From positions 78,875 to 142,874 of the forward strand of contig JAITEB010000015.1 of NCBI GenBank assembly GCA_031282245.1: 64,000 nucleotides of DNA, written 5' to 3'. The notes beneath the pieces were generated by a model that made no database searches, was not told the DNA's origin, and worked only from the letters and a program-made list of their open reading frames with translations. Position numbers and translations under genes: made by a program. This DNA comes from Oscillospiraceae bacterium. Lineage in GTDB: Bacteria > Bacillota > Clostridia > Oscillospirales > Ruminococcaceae. This document shows, piece after piece, positions 61,073 to 64,000 of the stretch (the first letter of the stretch is position 1; every line of letters begins with the position of its first letter).

Positions 61073-61690
61073 TCAAGGTTTGCTCGACAATGGAGAAACA
61101 GAAGAGATTAACGCAGACATAATACCTGTAAACGTACTATACAGGCTTGCGCTTTTCATCAGCATGGCAACCACAAAAAGAATACTTGTTGCGGAAAACG
61201 TGTTGGCGGCAATCAACCCTATCATTTCGATATTGCTTTGTATGCTTAACCACTCGCCGCCGTTCATTACGATAAAGCCCTGCGAGATAAACAAACAAAT
61301 GTTATTCATTACAATACCAACAAGGAACGGGGCCAGCCAGTAGCCAATTACCAGCTTGTCACGGGATACTGCACTCACAAGGAAACTGTCCAATCGGTTA
61401 TCGCTGCTGTCTTGTACCATGATTGTAAGCACGTTAAGCGGAACCAAGATACAGTTAATCATCAATACCCCTGCCATTGATGTTGTGTCAACCAACCAAC
61501 GTATATGCGAAAAGTCCATTCCTTTTACTCCGGCATATACATCCATCATGCCCTTTGCCATATAGTCACCGAGAAATAGGCTGATAAGGACAATAAACAA
61601 TAGCATATAGACAAACGAAAATAGAATAGATAGAGGATTTTTGAGGTAGAGCTTCATTGTCCTGCCGGTCAAAACACTTATTTCTCTCAT
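61073..61690 (-). pseudogene. ABC-2 type permease, 3'-truncated
   Basis: 205 aa. It matches the first part of a drug-export ABC-2 permease (TMKLYLKNPLSILFSFVYMLL, VLMINCILVPLNVLTIMVQDS, then four helices). It stops after FTGIMSALISSVSPLSSKP, where relatives continue with further helices. The 3' end coincides with the junction of other fragments at ~61073-61120, so it was probably cut by a rearrangement. The start overlaps the ATPase stop by 4 nt (ATGA). Confidence 0.7.
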
Positions 61691-62601
61691 TTCGGCACCT
61701 CCGTGTGGCCTGTTACAGCCAAGAATACATCGTCCATGCTTCCTTTTATCAACTCAAAATCAAGGAAGTCATTTAGACTGTTCACAATTTTCAAGGCTTC
61801 ATGGCTGCTCTCAACAGGGAGTGCTAAATAGTCGGTCTTTAGCTTTGGGGAATACCCCATAGCTTTCAGCTTTTCCATACCGCTCGACAAATCATCAAAG
61901 CGCAGTTTTAGGGTATCTTTTCCGTATTGGCTTTTCAGCGCGTCCGGCGTTCCCTCGGCGCATATTTTGCCCCTTTCCAATATGATTACATTATCAGCTG
62001 CTGCCGCTTCTTCCATATAATGTGTTGTGAGGAAAACCGTCATGCCCTGCCGGTTCTGCATATCCCGTATAAGTTTCCAAATCGTTGTGCGTGTTTGCGG
62101 GTCAAGGCCGGTTGTCGGCTCATCCAATATAAGGATTTCGGGTCTGCCTAAAATAGCACGGGTGATTTCACATTTGCGCTTTTGCCCTCCTGACAGCTTT
62201 CCAAATGGGCGTTTCCAAATATCTGAAAGCTCAAATACATCACGCAATTCATACATGCGGCTACTCAATTCATCACCATGCAATCCTTGAAATCGCGCCC
62301 GTGTAGTCAGATTATCCTCAACGGTCAACAAATCATCTAAAACATTGTTTTGAAAAACCACACCCAAGCGGTTCCTAACCTTTGCAGCTTCCTTGTCTGT
62401 ATCAAATCCATCAACAATAATACTGCCGGAAGTTTTCGGAAGCAGCGTACAAATCATGCTGATAGTAGTGGATTTTCCCGCGCTGTTCGTACCGAGAAAC
62501 GCAAATAGTTCTCCTTGCTTTACTGCGAAACTGATGTTATTTACAGCAAGCAACTTGTCAAATTGCTTTGACAGATTTCTTATTTCTATGATGTTTTGCA
62601 T
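61687..62601 (-). CDS. ABC-2 transporter ATP-binding protein (drug-resistance type)
   Basis: A 304-aa ATPase with Walker A GTNSAGKSTT, the signature LSGGQKRKCEITRAIL and Walker B ILILDEPTTGLDPQTR, followed by the H-loop in LTTHYMEEA. The extended C-terminal domain (~220-304) is that of DrrA-type exporters. It is divergent in function from the amino-acid and sugar importers of the window. Its permease partner is truncated. Transcription starts from a MerR-type promoter 60 bases upstream. Confidence 0.92.
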   Translation of the reverse strand: MQNIIEIRNLSKQFDKLLAVNNISFAVKQGELFAFLGTNSAGKSTTISMICTLLPKTSGSIIVDGFDTDKEAAKVRNRLGVVFQNNVLDDLLTVEDNLTTRARFQGLHGDELSSRMYELRDVFELSDIWKRPFGKLSGGQKRKCEITRAILGRPEILILDEPTTGLDPQTRTTIWKLIRDMQNRQGMTVFLTTHYMEEAAAADNVIILERGKICAEGTPDALKSQYGKDTLKLRFDDLSSGMEKLKAMGYSPKLKTDYLALPVESSHEALKIVNSLNDFLDFELIKGSMDDVFLAVTGHTEVPK

Positions 62602-62625
62602 TTCATCACCAACCTTTCCACCTAC

Positions 62626-62656
62626 ATCTTAATGCATTACGTTACGTTATTAGCAA
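62626..62656 (-). promoter_or_regulatory. MerR-type promoter/operator of the ABC genes
   Basis: On the minus strand TTGCTA (62651-62656) and TAAGAT (62626-62631) are 19 bp apart, the over-long spacing typical of MerR-activated promoters. The palindrome ATTACG-TTA-CGTTAT (62636-62650) lies within the spacer. A near-identical palindrome is found in the merR promoter. Confidence 0.8.
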
Positions 62657-62719
62657 GTGTTTTTTCATAAAAATTTCCGGGGTCATCGTTGCCCCGGAAT
62701 TTGGTCTTGTTTCCTTTTT

Positions 62720-63481
62720 CTATTTTTGTTTTTGACGATAGATTTTTACAGCTTCATCTAAAAACGGTTCTGCTTTTTCAATAAGTTCTCGCTCGGCAGA
62801 GCTCCACATATCCCGCCTGCTATCAACTGCTAAATAGGCTTGTTCGTGTTCGTCTTTTCCTCCTGTAGCCTTTTGCTCCATCTCAGCCCATTCTGTTGCC
62901 AGCTTTTGTGCTATTGTTTCACCGGGCATTATTCCGGCTTCACAAAACGCTGCCGCTTTTATAGATAAGCGTTTCCAAGTATTGTAGAAATCCATCACAT
63001 CATCAAATGCTTGAAAATGCTCCTTAAAAACATCTATCTGTTCTTCTGTAAATTCATAGTCTGCCCAAATGGAAATATCAACTGCTCCAAGCGATTGCAT
63101 AAAAGTTGCCAACAGCGTCCACGGTGGCGTTTTTCCGACACCGATAATCTCTTGACTGGCTTCGATGGCAGCAATACTATTTTGAATACTATAAACTTGA
63201 TTGTAGAGTAAGGTTTTTTGCAAAGACAGCAGTTCGTTTGCATTTTCGCCTATTTCTGTGTCAAGCAGTCGCTCTTTAATCTGTTCAAGCGAAAACCCCA
63301 AGCCACGATAAAAAACAACGTGTTCCAGTTTCACCATATCGCTTTCTGTATAGAAGCGGCGGCCTCCCTCCGTGCGGCCTGACGCGGGCAGCACTCCGAT
63401 GTTATCATAGTGCTGCAACGTTCGTATGGTAAGCCCCGATATTTTTGCCGCTTCACCTGTGCTTATTTGTTTTTCGCCCAT
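62720..63481 (-). CDS. MerR-family regulator, TipA-like
   Basis: A 253-aa protein. Residues 1-75 are the MerR winged helix (ISTGEAAKISGLTIRTLQHY, GGRRFYTESDMVKLEHVVFYR). A dimer helix follows (~80-115), then a TipAS-like drug-sensing domain (~130-250). Such proteins bind antibiotics and turn on efflux genes. It lies directly upstream of the ABC genes, and matching palindromes in both promoters suggest it controls itself and the exporter. Confidence 0.9.
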   Translation of the reverse strand: MGEKQISTGEAAKISGLTIRTLQHYDNIGVLPASGRTEGGRRFYTESDMVKLEHVVFYRGLGFSLEQIKERLLDTEIGENANELLSLQKTLLYNQVYSIQNSIAAIEASQEIIGVGKTPPWTLLATFMQSLGAVDISIWADYEFTEEQIDVFKEHFQAFDDVMDFYNTWKRLSIKAAAFCEAGIMPGETIAQKLATEWAEMEQKATGGKDEHEQAYLAVDSRRDMWSSAERELIEKAEPFLDEAVKIYRQKQK

Positions 63482-63499
63482 TTCATCACCTCTGCTCTT

Positions 63500-63529
63500 A
63501 TATTAACATATTACGCAACGTAATGTAAA
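63500..63529 (-). promoter_or_regulatory. merR promoter with operator palindrome
   Basis: On the minus strand TTTACA (63524-63529) and TAATAT (63500-63505) flank the perfect palindrome ATTACG-CAA-CGTAAT (63510-63524), with about 18 bp between the hexamers. It shares its palindrome with the ABC promoter at 62626-62656. Confidence 0.75.
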
Positions 63530-63625
63530 GCATAACTGTATGATATGAAAAAGTCCTCTATGTAATTTATTGTATCGTTTAGCTTTCCTCATAGGAATTG
63601 TAGAATGACATAGGGTGATATAACT

Positions 63626-63979
63626 ATGTCAAAAGACAAAAGCAAATATGACTTTAAGGCTATGGGACAAGCCATAAAGGAAGCCCGAATAAAAAAGGGC
63701 TGGATGCGGGAACAGTTAGCGCAAGAAGTTGACCTTGCGCCCCGTTACATTATGTCCCTTGAAAACAAAGGCCAGCACCCAAGTTTTCAGGTGTTTGTTG
63801 ACCTTATGACGCTGTTCAATATCTCGGTAGACCAATTTCTTTATCCCGATGGGGAAAACGAAAAATCTACGCGCCGCCGCCAGCTTGACGCTACTCTTGA
63901 TGGGCTGGGTGAAAAAGACTATATCGTAATGGAAGCCACGGCAAAGGGATTGAAAGAAGCAAGGGAAGCGGGGGAATAA
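63626..63979 (+). CDS. XRE-family helix-turn-helix regulator
   Basis: A 117-aa protein. Residues ~10-65 form a Cro/CI-type HTH (MGQAIKEARIKKGWMREQLA, APRYIMSLENKGQHPSFQVF), followed by a charged helical tail. This type of small regulator is common in integrative conjugative elements of Clostridia, supporting the idea that a mobile element extends beyond the right edge. It is divergent from merR. The ribosome site is weak (GGGTGA). Confidence 0.88.
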   Translation: MSKDKSKYDFKAMGQAIKEARIKKGWMREQLAQEVDLAPRYIMSLENKGQHPSFQVFVDLMTLFNISVDQFLYPDGENEKSTRRRQLDATLDGLGEKDYIVMEATAKGLKEAREAGE

Positions 63980-64000
63980 ATATAGTTATTTCGATTGAAA

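Noticed and set aside
60732..61343. A 203-codon frame starting like an ABC ATPase
   Set aside because: Only the first ~56 residues are ATPase-like; the rest is unrelated and then antisense to another gene, so I call it a fragment.
1..64000. CRISPR arrays, rRNA operons and insertion-sequence transposases
   Set aside because: I saw no regularly spaced direct repeats, no rRNA-like segments and no transposase motifs anywhere in the window.

Overview
The window looks like chromosome of a spore-forming, Gram-positive Clostridia-type bacterium (Bacillota). The reasons are purine-rich Shine-Dalgarno sites, frequent TTG/GTG starts, a SpoIIM gene, many lipoproteins and SLH-like surface proteins, and families typical of Clostridia (YetF, DUF4363, DUF815, DUF624, ABC-F). 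Most genes have mid-range GC, with a clearly AT-rich stretch at about 19.7-23.6 kb. I cannot name the species.

Layout. 1-4.7 kb: 5' part of a giant cyclic beta-glucan synthase (minus strand, continues off the left edge). 4.9-7.9 kb: polar amino-acid ABC importer with a HicAB toxin-antitoxin pair inserted between the binding-protein and permease genes. 8.2-10.2 kb: GH42 beta-galactosidase. 10.4-14.4 kb: spoIIM, a Xer-like recombinase with altered active site, a DUF624 membrane protein and a canonical tyrosine recombinase, with a perfect palindrome between the last two. 14.6-18.4 kb: TraX-like protein, ABC-F ATPase, GpsA. 18.5-23.5 kb: MacAB-like permease and adaptor without an ATPase, a YetF/DUF4363 operon, and a DUF815 ATPase. 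23.7-27.2 kb: secreted M23 peptidase, RCC1-repeat lipoprotein and an acidic-repeat lipoprotein; a ~56-bp upstream sequence is repeated before two of these. 27.2-31.8 kb: MgtA-type ATPase behind a long structured leader, then an FAD-dependent oxidoreductase.

31.9-41.1 kb is a sugar operon: LacI regulator, binding protein, two permeases and two tandem GH65 phosphorylases. It probably imports an alpha-glucoside and splits it phosphorolytically. 41.3-44.4 kb holds an O-acylation trio (MBOAT, DUF4358 lipoprotein, DHHW/AlgJ-like). 44.5-50.5 kb holds MTA/SAH nucleosidase, a zinc-ribbon/PASTA pseudokinase, YebC, ExoIII, tRNA-Ala(CGC) and a MATE exporter. 50.7-51.6 kb is an SLH-like secreted protein.

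51.66-52.39 kb is a ~700-nt non-coding unit with a near-consensus promoter, many perfect stems and a strong terminator. It is the best candidate here for an undescribed element (a large structured RNA). 52.5-60.3 kb: membrane protein, a lone tartrate-dehydratase alpha-type subunit, Obg, MurD, PrmA and a CtpE-like P-type ATPase.

60.3-64 kb is accessory DNA: gene fragments of one ABC transporter, a truncated ABC-2 permease with its ATPase, a TipA-like MerR regulator with two matching operators, and an XRE regulator of the type carried by integrative elements. It is probably the edge of a mobile element extending off the right side.
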